A stretch of 64,000 nt of DNA, from positions 11,679-75,678 of the forward strand of contig CAZFHZ010000004.1 in NCBI GenBank assembly GCA_964519015.1. Direction: 5' to 3'. Numbering within the stretch: position 1 is the stretch's first letter; each line of letters begins with the position of its first letter. The notes beneath the pieces are model-generated. The model saw only the letters and a program-made list of their open reading frames with translations, did no database searches and was not told the origin of the DNA. This DNA is from CAZFHZ01 sp964519015. Lineage in GTDB: Bacteria > Blakebacterota > Blakebacteria > Blakebacterales > CAYUVJ01. Of this stretch, positions 44,284 to 55,652 are shown one piece after another. The translations under genes were made by a program, and so were the position numbers.

Positions 44284-45143
44284 AGCACCTCGCCCGGGGT
44301 GGGGAGCGCCCGCGCCACATCCCCCGCCGAGGCCCGGCGGGCGGCGTCGAGGGCGAGGGCCTGCCGCAGGATGCTCTCGAGCTGTCCTGGATCCACCTGC
44401 ACGTCCGCATCGCAGCGGGCGGAGGCGGGGTCGGGATGCACCTCCAGGAAGAGCCCGGCCACGCCCGCTCCCACGGCGGCGCGGGCGAGCACGGCGGCGT
44501 AGGCCCGGCGGCCCCCCGAGTGTGTCCCGCCGGCACCGGGGAGCTGGGTCGAATGGGTGATATCGAAGATGACCGGAGTGTCCAAACGGGCCATTTCGGC
44601 CAGTCCGCGCATGTCCACCACCAGGTCGCCATGGCCGAAACTGGTGCCGCGCTCGGTCACCAGTACGTTCCGGTTCCCCGTCGAGGTGACTTTACGGACG
44701 ATCTCGTGGATACCACCGGGGGCGAGGAACTGGCCCTTCTTGATGTTGACCGCCCGGCCGGTGGCGGCGGCTGCCTGCACCAGGGCCGTCTGACGGCAGA
44801 GGAAAGCGGGGATCTGCAGCAGGTCGACCACCTCGGCGGCCGGTCCGGTCTCCCCCGTCTCATGCACATCGGTGGTCAGCGGCACTCCGAAGCGGTCCTT
44901 GACCTCGGCCAGGGCGGCCAGTCCGTCGACCAGGCCGGGCCCTGAGTAGGAGCCTCCGCTCGAACGGTTTGCCTTGGCATAGGATGACTTGAAGATGAGG
45001 GGGACCCCCAGCGGCCGGACGACGCTCAGGATCGCTTCGCAGGTCTCCAGCACCAGCTCGCGCGACTCGACCACATCGGGTCCGGCGATGAGTACCAGCG
45101 GCGCCGAGCCGCCGACCGGGATGCCCGCCACTTCGACCGGCAT
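44280..45143 (-). CDS. kdsA: Kdo-8-phosphate synthase, with Asp at the metal-switch position
   Basis: 287 residues. It condenses arabinose-5-P and PEP. KSSYAKANRSSGGSYSGPGL, RQTALVQAA, KKGQFLAPGG and LEVHPDPASARCD match the family. Three metal ligands of class II enzymes are present: His in FDITHST, Glu in FLEVHPDP and Asp in RCDAD. The fourth, Cys in metal-dependent enzymes (AGPC) or Asn in metal-independent ones (GGMN), is Asp here (IAGPDVVES). It is followed by kdsC with a 4-base overlap. Confidence 0.94.
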   Translation of the reverse strand: MPVEVAGIPVGGSAPLVLIAGPDVVESRELVLETCEAILSVVRPLGVPLIFKSSYAKANRSSGGSYSGPGLVDGLAALAEVKDRFGVPLTTDVHETGETGPAAEVVDLLQIPAFLCRQTALVQAAAATGRAVNIKKGQFLAPGGIHEIVRKVTSTGNRNVLVTERGTSFGHGDLVVDMRGLAEMARLDTPVIFDITHSTQLPGAGGTHSGGRRAYAAVLARAAVGAGVAGLFLEVHPDPASARCDADVQVDPGQLESILRQALALDAARRASAGDVARALPTPGEVL

Positions 45144-45149
45144 GGCGGC

Positions 45150-46907
<1,758 letters not shown>

Positions 46908-47666
46908 TCATCCGAGCACCTCGCGGACCCGGGCAAGGTCCTCGGCGGTGTCAACGCCCACGACACGATACGACGTCTCGACGACACGGACCGGGAAGCC
47001 GTGTTCGAGGGCCCGGAGTTGTTCCAGCCCCTCGGTCTCCTCCAGCGGGGAGGGGGGGAGGGCGGCCAGCCGCAGCAGGAAGTCCTTCCGGTAGCCGTAG
47101 ATGCCGATGTGCTTGAGGTAGTTCTCGGATCCCTCGGGCCCGGGCCGGCGCCGGAAGGGGATCATCGCACGGCTGAAGTAGAGCGCCCGCCCTCGCCGGT
47201 CGACCACCACCTTGACTGCGTTCACATCGTCCGCCTCCCCAGTGCTCATCGGGTGGGCCAGGGTCGCCATGGGAGTGGACTCATCCGCGACCATGGCCTC
47301 CACCAGCTGGTCGATCATGGCCCCTTTCACCAGGGGCTCGTCACCCTGGATGTTCACCACCAGGTCGCATTCCCGGCGTTCCGCCACCAGAGCCACCCGG
47401 TCGGTCCCGGAGGGGAGTTCGGGGGGGGTCATGATCGCCTTGCGGCCGTATGAGGTGACTACGTCGCGGACCCGCTCATCGTCGGTCGCGATGACCAGTT
47501 CGTCCACCCGCATCGACTCACTGACCCCACGGGCGACCCACTCCACCATCGGGATGTCTCCGATGAGCTGGAGCGGTTTGCCCGGCAGGCGGGTGCTGGC
47601 CCAGCGGGCCGGCACGACACACAGCACACGGGGCCGCCAGCCTGTTTGCGGAGCCTGACCTGTCAT
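46908..47666 (-). CDS. kdsB: CMP-Kdo synthetase
   Basis: 252 residues. ATG 47666 has AGGAG five bases upstream; an in-frame ATG at 47702 lacks one. The nucleotidyltransferase signature VVPARWASTRLPGKPL, the ATDDERV and VVNIQGDEPL segments, and HIGIYGYRKDFL identify KdsB, which activates Kdo with CTP. Confidence 0.95.
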   Translation of the reverse strand: MTGQAPQTGWRPRVLCVVPARWASTRLPGKPLQLIGDIPMVEWVARGVSESMRVDELVIATDDERVRDVVTSYGRKAIMTPPELPSGTDRVALVAERRECDLVVNIQGDEPLVKGAMIDQLVEAMVADESTPMATLAHPMSTGEADDVNAVKVVVDRRGRALYFSRAMIPFRRRPGPEGSENYLKHIGIYGYRKDFLLRLAALPPSPLEETEGLEQLRALEHGFPVRVVETSYRVVGVDTAEDLARVREVLG

Positions 47667-47698
47667 GCCACTCCTCTCATGCCCGCCGTCCCCCTCCT

Positions 47699-49885
47699 TC
47701 ATCGGACAATCCGCAGCCGGGCGTATCTCGCCATCAGCTTGCGGGTTCCGGCTTCCTCGAAGGCGACCACCAGCCGGGTATGTTCCCCTTCTCCGGTGAC
47801 CGACAGGACCCGGCCCCGGCCCAGCGTCGGGTGTTCCACTGTCTGCCCCGTTCGCACTCCCGCCCCCGCATCCTGGTCCTCCCCTTCATAGTCGGGGAAG
47901 GGTTCGCTCTCGGTCCGGAGCCCTCCGGACCCGGTCCCGCCCGCCCGCCGCCCGGGACCGAGCTGGTCGACCACCCTGAGCATCCCGGGAGGGATCTCCC
48001 CCAGGAAACGGCTGGGGAGATTCTCCTCCAGACTCCCCCAGCGGCGCCGCACCCGCGCCCGGGTCAGGTAGAGTTCCTGTTGTGCCCGGGTCATTCCAAC
48101 GTAGCATAGCCGCCGCTCCTCCTCCAGCAACCCCCGATCCTCCTCCGCCCGCGCCAGGGGGAAGAGCCCTTCCTCCAGACCGGTGATGAAGACGACCGGG
48201 AACTCGAGCCCCTTGGCCGCGTGCAGCGTCATCAGGGTCACCGCCTCACCACTCCGCTCCCAGGTGTCCACGTCGGTGAGCAGACTGACCTCTTCCAGAA
48301 AACGCACCAGGTCGGCCTCCTCCCCCCACTCCGAGCTGAATTCCTCCATGCCGGCCAGCAGTTCCTCCAGGTTCTCCCGGCGGGTCTGTGCTTCGATCCC
48401 CCCCTCAACCCGCAACATCTCGAAATACCCGGCCTCCTCGAGCAGGTCGTGGGTGAGCCCGGAGATGTCGCGCTCCCCCACCCGGCCGCGGAAACGCCCG
48501 AGCAGGGCGGTAAAGGAACGGACCCCTTCCGCTCCGCGCCCCAGGCTGTCGGCGGCCGCCAGCAATCCGGCCTCCACCTCCCCCGTCCATTCCTCCAGGA
48601 AGGCGAACAGCCGGCCCAGGGTTACCTCACCCACCCCCCGCCGGGGGGCGCCGAGCGCCCGGGCCAGGCTGACCTCATCCCGCGGATTGACCAGGCAGCG
48701 CAGCCAGGCCAGGGCGTCCTTAATCTCGGCCCGCTCGTAGAAACGTATCCCGCCCACGATCGTGTAGGCGAGCCCGGCCTCCCGCAGCGCCCGTTCCAGG
48801 ACCCGCGACTGGGCGTTGGTCCGGTAGAGGAGCACGAAGTCGCCCGGCGAGCGACCTTCGCGACTCCGCTTGGCCAGGATGATGCGGGTGATGCCACGCG
48901 CTTCCTGCTCGTCGTCGATGAAGACGAGCTCGTGGACCTCCTCTCCATCCCCCCGTTCACTCCAGAGGGCCTTCGGAGGGCGCCCCGGGTTGTGGTTGAT
49001 GAGCGCGGAGGAGGCCGAGAGGATGTTCTGGGTGGAGCGGTAGTTCTGGTCGAGAACGACCACCCGGGCATCGGTCCAATCCCGTTCGAAACTGAGGATG
49101 TTCCGTATATCCGCACCGCGCCAGGCATAGATGCTCTGATCGGGATCCCCGACCACGCACAGACCCCGGTGACGGGAGGCCAGCAGCCGGACCAGTTCGT
49201 ACTGGGGCCGGTTGGTGTCCTGGTACTCATCCACCAGGACGTAGCGATAACGTTCGGCGTACCGTTCCCCGATGTCCGCATGCTCGGAGAGCAGCCGGAC
49301 CGCGTTGACCAGCAGGTCGTCGAAGTCCATGGCATTCAACGAATAGAGCTGCTGCTGGTAGCGGGCGTAGAGCCGGGCCACTTCCTCCTCCACCCACCCT
49401 TCCCCGAACCAGGCGGCATCGGTGGGAGGGACCAGTTCCGCCTTGGCCAGGGAGATGCGGGCGGCCACCAGGCCCGGGGTGAAGGTCTGCTCGGGCAGAC
49501 CGGAGTCGGCCAGGATCCGGCGCAGCAGGGTGCGCTGGTCGGCATCATCGTAGATGGAGAACCCCGGCTGGAAGCCGAGCCGCTCGGCGTGGCGCCGCAG
49601 CAGGCGGGCGCAGTATCGGTGGAAGGTGCCGGCGAAGAGTCCTTCGGCCTTCTTTCCGACGAGTCGCTGTACCCGCTCCAGCATTTCCCCGGCGGCCTTG
49701 TTGGTGAAGGTGACCGCCACGATCCGGTAGGGGAGCAGTCCGACTTCCTCGAGCAGGTAGGCGATCTTGGCGGTCAGTACCCGGGTCTTGCCGCTTCCGG
49801 CTCCCGCCAGCACCAGCAGGGGGGTCCCGAGGTGCTCCACGGCCGCCCGCTGGGCGGGGTTCAGGCTGATCCCGGCTGCCGGCAC
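47699..49885 (-). CDS. UvrD/PcrA-type DNA helicase
   Basis: 728 residues from GTG. It is a superfamily 1A 3'-5' helicase: Walker A LLVLAGAGSGKTRVLTAK, motif Ia AVTFTNKAAGEM, Walker B LVDEYQDTNRPQYEL, motif III VVGDPDQSIYAWRGAD, motif V TLHAAKGLEFPVVFITG and motif VI CYVGMTRAQQELYL. The C-terminus has a PcrA-like Tudor-type tail (HPTLGRGRVLSVTG). It is probably for nucleotide excision repair and clearing RNA polymerase. A terminator lies upstream. Confidence 0.95.
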   Translation of the reverse strand: MPAAGISLNPAQRAAVEHLGTPLLVLAGAGSGKTRVLTAKIAYLLEEVGLLPYRIVAVTFTNKAAGEMLERVQRLVGKKAEGLFAGTFHRYCARLLRRHAERLGFQPGFSIYDDADQRTLLRRILADSGLPEQTFTPGLVAARISLAKAELVPPTDAAWFGEGWVEEEVARLYARYQQQLYSLNAMDFDDLLVNAVRLLSEHADIGERYAERYRYVLVDEYQDTNRPQYELVRLLASRHRGLCVVGDPDQSIYAWRGADIRNILSFERDWTDARVVVLDQNYRSTQNILSASSALINHNPGRPPKALWSERGDGEEVHELVFIDDEQEARGITRIILAKRSREGRSPGDFVLLYRTNAQSRVLERALREAGLAYTIVGGIRFYERAEIKDALAWLRCLVNPRDEVSLARALGAPRRGVGEVTLGRLFAFLEEWTGEVEAGLLAAADSLGRGAEGVRSFTALLGRFRGRVGERDISGLTHDLLEEAGYFEMLRVEGGIEAQTRRENLEELLAGMEEFSSEWGEEADLVRFLEEVSLLTDVDTWERSGEAVTLMTLHAAKGLEFPVVFITGLEEGLFPLARAEEDRGLLEEERRLCYVGMTRAQQELYLTRARVRRRWGSLEENLPSRFLGEIPPGMLRVVDQLGPGRRAGGTGSGGLRTESEPFPDYEGEDQDAGAGVRTGQTVEHPTLGRGRVLSVTGEGEHTRLVVAFEEAGTRKLMARYARLRIVR

Positions 49886-49902
49886 GATGATCCCTTCGGG
49901 CC

Positions 49903-49940
49903 AAGAAAAACCGGGCGGCGGTCTTTCTCCGTTCGCCCGG
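49903..49940 (-). terminator. Intrinsic terminator after the LysM gene
   Basis: A 7-bp GC stem (49911-49917 with 49934-49940) is followed on the minus strand by TTTTTCTT. It lies about 60 bp past the LysM gene stop and just before the uvrD-type start. Confidence 0.7.
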
Positions 49941-50000
49941 CGACCGGTGGAAAGTAGTTTCGGGGCGTCCCGCTGTCAATGCGGCCCGCTCCGCTCCGGC

Positions 50001-51269
50001 TCAGGGAGTGGGCGGGACGGCCTCCACCGCTTCCCCGAAGACCGACCGGCCGATCAACTGCACCTTCTCCCCCAGACCGATGCTCGGGTCCTTCAGACTG
50101 AGCAGCATCAGGGTAGCGGTCTTGGGCTGGACCGCGATCACGACGGCCCGGGCGAGTTCATCCGCGAAGAAGCGGAGTCGTCCCCGCTCCTGCTCCGGGC
50201 GACGGATGACGTAGAGGTCGCCCACCCGGACGTTGTCGTCGGTCCCCCCGTCGATGAAGACCATGTCGTAGGGATAGAGGTTCCCTTCCGGTTTGGCCTT
50301 GGCCACCACGAAGCCTTCGCGGCCCCCCTGCACGGGCACGAACGACTTCCAGGGCCGGCTGTCCACGGGGAAGGCGGGGATGACACGGTCCTTCACCCGC
50401 ACCGCCGCATAAACCGCAGTGACGGTGGCCTGGCTGGTCCGGCCTTCCACATCCTCGATCCGGACGACCCCTTTGACCTTGATCTGGCGGCCCAGCTGGT
50501 GGCCCCATTCGGGGTGCCGCACCCGGCTGCCCGCTTCCACGATCAGGTAGAGGTCACCCGGGGCGGCCTGGTCGTCCCCTACGTCCAGGAAGATCTGGTC
50601 GTACAGGGAGAGGTTCAGCTGCCGCTTGGGCGCGTCGATGATGCGTCCGGGCGGCCACACTCCCGGATCACCGATGTACCCGGCGGCCAGCACCGCGCCG
50701 GCCGAAGCGAGCGGGTAGAGCCGGTTGGTCCCGGCTCCCAGTCCGATGACCCGCACCAGGGAAGATTCCGGGGCGGCCGTGGCCGTGGCCACGGCCAGGG
50801 GGGGTGGATTTCCACCTGCCGCCGGCGGGGTCTCAGCAGCCGGGGCCGGGAGCGGGACCTGCTGGGCCTGGCGGACGGTCTCGGTGGTCTCGGTCTGCGG
50901 ACCGGGCCAGACCTCCTCGAAGGAGAGCACCACCGGCGGGCCGCCCCCGCCGGGGAGCAGGAGCTTCTGCCCGGGGTAGATCCAGTGGGGGTCGGGTACC
51001 GCCTGCTGGTTGAGGCGCCAGATCGCCGGCCACACCCAGGGGTTGTTCAGGAAGCGGGCGGAGAGGTCCCAGAGGGTATCCCCCCGGTCGACCACATGGA
51101 TCGTGCCATGGGTGGTATCGGGGGTCGCCTGGGCCCCCGGCTGCTGGGCCCCGCCGGCGGAGCCGGCCAGGAGCGCGGCCGCCAGCAGGACCGCCCCGGC
51201 ACCCTGCGGATACCGGGCGGGCAGCCGTCGCTCCAACCAGACAGAGGTGGGGATATCCGTCACGGCCAT
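50001..51269 (-). CDS. Exported LysM-domain protein
   Basis: 422 residues; ATG 51269 is favoured because the promoter at 51359-51388 would start transcription near 51352, inside the longer open frame. An N-terminal hydrophobic export segment (AVLLAAALLAGSAGGAQ) leads to one LysM domain (~55-105, VVDRGDTLWDLSARFL and IYPGQKLLLP). A Pro/Ala linker and ~270 residues of beta-rich sequence with no recognised family follow (VGDLYVIRRPE, DLYLIVEAGSRVRH). It probably binds peptidoglycan. Confidence 0.82.
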   Translation of the reverse strand: MAVTDIPTSVWLERRLPARYPQGAGAVLLAAALLAGSAGGAQQPGAQATPDTTHGTIHVVDRGDTLWDLSARFLNNPWVWPAIWRLNQQAVPDPHWIYPGQKLLLPGGGGPPVVLSFEEVWPGPQTETTETVRQAQQVPLPAPAAETPPAAGGNPPPLAVATATAAPESSLVRVIGLGAGTNRLYPLASAGAVLAAGYIGDPGVWPPGRIIDAPKRQLNLSLYDQIFLDVGDDQAAPGDLYLIVEAGSRVRHPEWGHQLGRQIKVKGVVRIEDVEGRTSQATVTAVYAAVRVKDRVIPAFPVDSRPWKSFVPVQGGREGFVVAKAKPEGNLYPYDMVFIDGGTDDNVRVGDLYVIRRPEQERGRLRFFADELARAVVIAVQPKTATLMLLSLKDPSIGLGEKVQLIGRSVFGEAVEAVPPTP

Positions 51270-51358
51270 CACCTCGTTCGGCCCCGCGGCGGGGGCCGCG
51301 CTACGTGTGTCGCGGCTCGGCTGGGTGCAGATAGATTCACCTACGTCCAGAAACAATT

Positions 51359-51388
51359 AGTATATCCGAAACAGGATGAACCCGGCAA
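51359..51388 (-). promoter_or_regulatory. sigma70-type promoter of the LysM gene
   Basis: On the minus strand TTGCCG (51383-51388) and TATACT (51359-51364) are spaced 18 bp. Confidence 0.55.
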
Positions 51389-51406
51389 CGGTCATCGCGA
51401 TCGGGA

Positions 51407-52798
51407 TCAGTGCCCCGCCCCGCCGGAATCGAGTTCCTCCAGGGCCACCGAGGGGAATTTCTCCAGGCTGGCCGTGAAGGCCGCCCGGACCCGGGCCAGG
51501 GCCTCCTCGTTCTGGCCTTCGAAGCGGAGCACGAGGACCGGCTGGGTGTTGCTGGCCCGCAGCAGACCCCACCCGTCCGGGAAGATGACCCGTGCCCCGT
51601 CCAGGTCGATCACACGCACATCATCACGCGCCTTGAACAGCCGGGTGACCTCCTCCACGACGTGGAACTTCTCCTCGTCGGGGCAGCCGATCCGCAGTTC
51701 GGGCGTGGAGACGTAGGCGGGGATGGTATCCACGAGTTCGGCCAGCGGACGCTCCCACCGGTCGAGGATGCCCAGCAGCCGGGCACCGGCGTAGATGGCG
51801 TCGTCGAAACCGAACCACCCTTCGGTGAAGAACATGTGCCCGCTCATCTCCCCCGCGATGGGGGCCCCGGTACGCTTCATCTCCGACTTGATCAGGGAAT
51901 GCCCGGTCTTCCACATGCGGGGGATGCCGCCATGGGCCTCGATGTCCTCGACCAGGCCCTGGCTGCACTTCACATCGAAGATGATCTCGGCCGGCCCGAT
52001 CCGCTCGAAGACGTCACGGGCGAGCAGGGCGAGGAGCTGGTCACCGAAGACCATCCGGCCACCGCTGTCGATCAGGCCGATCCGGTCCCCGTCCCCGTCC
52101 AGACCGATACCCAGGTCGGCCCGATTGGCCACCACCCGCCGGGTCAGGTCGGCCATGAAGGCCGGTACCGTGGGATCGGCCAGATGGTTGGGGAAGGCCC
52201 CGTCGGGGTCGCAGTAGAGGGGATCGACCTCGCACCCGATCCCTTCGAAGACGCGGAGGGCGACCGGACCGGCCGTGCCGTTCCCCGCATCCACCACGAT
52301 GCGGGGGCGACCGCGGAGCCGGACCCGGGAGGTGATGGCCGCCACATACTCATCCAGGATAGGGACCAGGCGCACACTCCCGGCGCCCGAGTCCCAGTCC
52401 CGCGTCTCGATCATCCGGCGGATCTCCTGGATGCGCTCCCCGTACACCGCCCCGTCCTGCAGCGTCATCTTGAAGCCGTTATACTCGGGGGGGTTGTGGG
52501 ACCCGGTGACCTGCAGGGAACCCCCCGCCTCGAGCCGCACCGCCGCGAAGTAGACCCCGGGAGTGACCATGAATCCGAGGTCGAGCACCTCCAGGCCGCA
52601 CGCCTTCAGCCCTTCGGCCACCCGGGCGTGCAGGCGGGGGCTGGAGAGCCGCACATCGTGACCCAGGACCACCCGGTTCGAACCGGAGCGACGCACCAGC
52701 GTACCGAAGGCGCGCCCGATATGTTCGGCCACCTCGTCGGTGAGATCATGGTCGGCGATGCCCCGGATGTCGTACTCACGGAAGATGAGAGGATTCAT
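51407..52798 (-). CDS. Phosphomannomutase/phosphoglucomutase
   Basis: 463 residues, AlgC/ManB-type alpha-D-phosphohexomutase. The phospho-Ser is in SLQVTGSHNPPEYNGFKM, the metal loop is GIGLDGDGDRIGLID, the sugar-binding loop is AGEMSGHMFF, and the phosphate-binding domain is at the C-terminus (RASNTQPVLVLRFEG). It supplies mannose-1-P or glucose-1-P for surface polysaccharides. It follows the SpoIIE phosphatase gene by 37 bp. Confidence 0.94.
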   Translation of the reverse strand: MNPLIFREYDIRGIADHDLTDEVAEHIGRAFGTLVRRSGSNRVVLGHDVRLSSPRLHARVAEGLKACGLEVLDLGFMVTPGVYFAAVRLEAGGSLQVTGSHNPPEYNGFKMTLQDGAVYGERIQEIRRMIETRDWDSGAGSVRLVPILDEYVAAITSRVRLRGRPRIVVDAGNGTAGPVALRVFEGIGCEVDPLYCDPDGAFPNHLADPTVPAFMADLTRRVVANRADLGIGLDGDGDRIGLIDSGGRMVFGDQLLALLARDVFERIGPAEIIFDVKCSQGLVEDIEAHGGIPRMWKTGHSLIKSEMKRTGAPIAGEMSGHMFFTEGWFGFDDAIYAGARLLGILDRWERPLAELVDTIPAYVSTPELRIGCPDEEKFHVVEEVTRLFKARDDVRVIDLDGARVIFPDGWGLLRASNTQPVLVLRFEGQNEEALARVRAAFTASLEKFPSVALEELDSGGAGH

Positions 52799-52835
52799 GA
52801 CGGTCCTCGTCCGGTCACAGTGCCGGCAGGCGGGT

Positions 52836-55238
52836 TCAGAGGGATTTCAGGATGACCATCGTCAGATCATCCGCCTGGGGTCGATCCCCGGCAAAGGCGA
52901 GCACCTCCCGGTAGATCTCGTCCCGGATCTCCCGGGCTCCCAGGTAGCAACGTTCGCGCAGGACCTGTTGCAGGCGATCCTCACCGAATTCCTCGTCGTT
53001 CCGGTCGAGGGCTTCGGTGACCCCGTCGGTGTACATGGTCAGCACATCCCCCGGCTCGAGGGTCAGCCGTCCCTCCTGGTAGACGGCTCCCTCCATGACA
53101 CCGACCAGCAGTCCCCCTTCCTCCAGCAGGAACTGTTCGCCGGTGGCGCGGGTCAATACCGGGAAATTGTGTCCGGCGTTCACGTAGCGGAGGGTGTGGT
53201 CGGTGCTGTCGAGTTCGGCCATGAAGAGGGTGACGAATTTCTCCACATCGGTCGTCCGGCACATCACGTTGTTCACTTTCTCGGCCATGGCTGAGAGGTT
53301 CGGCTGGACCTCGTAAACCGCCCGCAGCGTGGCCTGGAGACTCGCCATGAGCAGGGCTGCCGGGGGGCCCTTGCCCGAGACGTCGCCGATCACGAGCAGC
53401 ACGCGCTCCGTGGACCGGTTCTCATCGGGCGGGGAGACGATGAAGTCGTAGTAGTCGCCGCCGATCTCCCGGCTCGGCAGGTTGATGGCGCTCACCTCGA
53501 ACGTCTTCCCTCGAGGGAAGTGGTGCGGCAGCAGGGTCTGCTGGATCTCGCGGGCGACCGCGAGCTCTTCCCGCATGCGTTCCTGCTCGATCCGGCCCTG
53601 ATGCAGCCAGGAATTCTCCACCGCCACCGCCACCTGGCTGCCCAGCACCGAGAGGAGGGTGATCTCCTCGGCGTTGAACCCGGTGTCGGCCAGCTTGCGG
53701 CCCAGGGAGACCATCCCGACCAGCTCGTTGCGCTGTTTCAGCGGGACGATCAGGTCGGCCTGAAGACCGAAGAGGGGGGAACCCGGATCGCGGAGCGCAT
53801 CGGGGAGTTCCTGGAGCAGCTGCTGGTACCGCAGGGGACCGTTGGCGCGCAGCAGCGCCTCCGCCACCACATCGCCGGACCGGAAGACCACCGTGCCCGG
53901 ACGAGAGCGGGAGCGGCGGAAGGTGTCCACCACCCCCTCCCCGGCACCCGCTTCGTACCGCTCGTCCTCGCGGAAGGCGAGGGGCGGTTTGAGTTCCCAT
54001 TCCCCCTGCCGCAGGGGAGGCGGTCCCCGGCTCACATACCGGAAGGCCCCGGTCTGCTGGTCGAGCAGGACCACCGCCGCGGCATCCACGAGGAAGGCGC
54101 GCTCGAGGGTCTGGTAGACCGCCCGGACCAGCGAATCCGGGTCGAGGATCCCGATGATGTTGTGCACGCTCTGCTGGAGGATGTTGCGGTAATCGGTGCG
54201 GTCGCGGATGAAGAAACGGTCGACCAGGTTCTCCAGCAGCGACTGGAGCGGCTGGAATCCCATCACGGCGATGGCGACGAACAGGATGGTGATGAAGCTG
54301 GTGTCCACTTCCGTCGACTGCGAGAGGAGCCGGTAGAGGTCGAGGAACCAGGAATAGAGCAGGAAGAAGATGCTGACCACGACCCCGGTGGCCGCCGAGT
54401 AGATCAGACTCCGTTTCGCGATGACCTGCACGTCCAGGAACTGGTGGCGGATGATGACCCAGGCGATCGATCCGCAACCGACCACCAGGGCCAGGGCCAT
54501 GGCCACTGCACTCAGCCAGGCGGGGGGCTCGAGGACCGGGAGGATCACCGGTACGACCTGGATGAGCAGGTAGATACCGATGCTGCTGCCCAGCCCGACG
54601 ATCACCAGCGTGGTCTGGGCGACCAGCCGCTGGTTCTCCAGCGTCTTGCGGGTCCGCCAGAGGAAAGAGCCGGCGAAGATCACATAGATGACGTTGACCA
54701 CTGCCCAGAGCTGGAGGTGGGTCTGGTAGACGAGCTGGACGAAGTATCCGGCGAGGTCCACCGCCATGCTGAGCACCCTGAGGAAAGGCACCAGGATCCC
54801 GCTCCCCCCCTGCAGATCGATCGAGGGGAGCAGCTCCGGGTCGAGGAAGATCAGCACCAGCAGCAGGTGGAAGAGGTAGGGGAGGTAGAGCAGCCAGACA
54901 ATCCGGGGGTGCCGCCTTATCGACTCAGACTCACGCGGGAAGACCAGCGAAAAGTAGACCAGGGTCGGGAAGAAGAACTCCCAGAGCACCGCGAGCTGAC
55001 GCAGACCCGCGAACGGGACGGGTCCTTCGGGCACATCGACCGTATCGACCGCGAGCGTGGTGGGAAGGGAAGCGCCCAGGGCGCCCATCAGGGACCCGAG
55101 GCCGCCGAAGAAGAGCATCGCGGCCGTGACCCGGTTGAGGCGTCTCCCGGGATTCTCCTGGAAGATCACCATCCCCAGGAGCATGAGGAGGAGACCGCCT
55201 GCCAGGAAGATCCCGACCTGCAGGCCCTGAGCGGGCAT
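52836..55238 (-). CDS. SpoIIE-type serine phosphatase with membrane and GAF domains
   Basis: 800 residues. About seven to eight membrane helices fill residues ~5-310 (LAGGLLLMLLGMVIF, LLYLPYLFHLLLVLIFL, AVAMALALVVGCGSIAWVI). A GAF domain (~365-530) is followed by a PP2C-type SpoIIE phosphatase (~570-800) with INLPSREIGGDYYDFI, VIGDVSGKGPPAALLMA, YVNAGHNFP and MYTDGVTEALDR. It is expected to dephosphorylate the STAS protein encoded just upstream. The membrane part may sense an envelope signal. Confidence 0.92.
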   Translation of the reverse strand: MPAQGLQVGIFLAGGLLLMLLGMVIFQENPGRRLNRVTAAMLFFGGLGSLMGALGASLPTTLAVDTVDVPEGPVPFAGLRQLAVLWEFFFPTLVYFSLVFPRESESIRRHPRIVWLLYLPYLFHLLLVLIFLDPELLPSIDLQGGSGILVPFLRVLSMAVDLAGYFVQLVYQTHLQLWAVVNVIYVIFAGSFLWRTRKTLENQRLVAQTTLVIVGLGSSIGIYLLIQVVPVILPVLEPPAWLSAVAMALALVVGCGSIAWVIIRHQFLDVQVIAKRSLIYSAATGVVVSIFFLLYSWFLDLYRLLSQSTEVDTSFITILFVAIAVMGFQPLQSLLENLVDRFFIRDRTDYRNILQQSVHNIIGILDPDSLVRAVYQTLERAFLVDAAAVVLLDQQTGAFRYVSRGPPPLRQGEWELKPPLAFREDERYEAGAGEGVVDTFRRSRSRPGTVVFRSGDVVAEALLRANGPLRYQQLLQELPDALRDPGSPLFGLQADLIVPLKQRNELVGMVSLGRKLADTGFNAEEITLLSVLGSQVAVAVENSWLHQGRIEQERMREELAVAREIQQTLLPHHFPRGKTFEVSAINLPSREIGGDYYDFIVSPPDENRSTERVLLVIGDVSGKGPPAALLMASLQATLRAVYEVQPNLSAMAEKVNNVMCRTTDVEKFVTLFMAELDSTDHTLRYVNAGHNFPVLTRATGEQFLLEEGGLLVGVMEGAVYQEGRLTLEPGDVLTMYTDGVTEALDRNDEEFGEDRLQQVLRERCYLGAREIRDEIYREVLAFAGDRPQADDLTMVILKSL

Positions 55239-55244
55239 CTTCCC

Positions 55245-55652
55245 CTACCGTCGCTTCACCATGATCACCTCCGTGCCACGAGGTGTGGTCTTCACTTGGA
55301 CCGAGTCCATGAGGGACTCGAGGATGAGCAACCCCCGTCCGTTCGGCTTGATGATATTCTCAGGGGTGAGGGGATCGGCGACCAAGTCCGGGTCGAATCC
55401 ACTTCCCTGGTCGCGCACGATGATGCGTACCTGGGATGCGCTGAGCTCGAAACGGACCGTCACCAACTTGTCGGGGCGCTGGTGATTGCCGTGGAGGACG
55501 GCGTTGTTCACCGCCTCGGTGACGGCGATGGCGATGTCCATGCACTCGTTCTCACCCAGGTCGAGCCGGCGGGTGATGCGCCCGGCCAGGCGCTCCGCCC
55601 GGACAACCGCCGTGAGACGGCTGCGGAACTGCTTCTCGATAACTGACTTCAA
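55245..55652 (-). CDS. RsbW/SpoIIAB-like anti-sigma serine kinase
   Basis: 135 residues from a TTG overlapping the STAS stop (TTGA). It is a GHKL ATPase with the N-box AVTEAVNNAVLHGNHQ, the G1 box RDQGSGFDPD and G2 NGRGLLILESLMD. Family members bind a sigma factor or phosphorylate a STAS antagonist on Ser. No sigma factor is adjacent. Confidence 0.9.
   Translation of the reverse strand: MKSVIEKQFRSRLTAVVRAERLAGRITRRLDLGENECMDIAIAVTEAVNNAVLHGNHQRPDKLVTVRFELSASQVRIIVRDQGSGFDPDLVADPLTPENIIKPNGRGLLILESLMDSVQVKTTPRGTEVIMVKRR

Noticed and set aside
49951..49979. TTGACA-17-TACTTT promoter for the UvrD-type gene
   Set aside because: The -10 match is poor and transcription would run at once into the terminator hairpin at 49911-49940.
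53520..55646. 708-codon plus-strand frame opposite the SpoIIE phosphatase
   Set aside because: It is rich in Glu/Gln/His from reversed codons and spans three real genes; no start signal or family.
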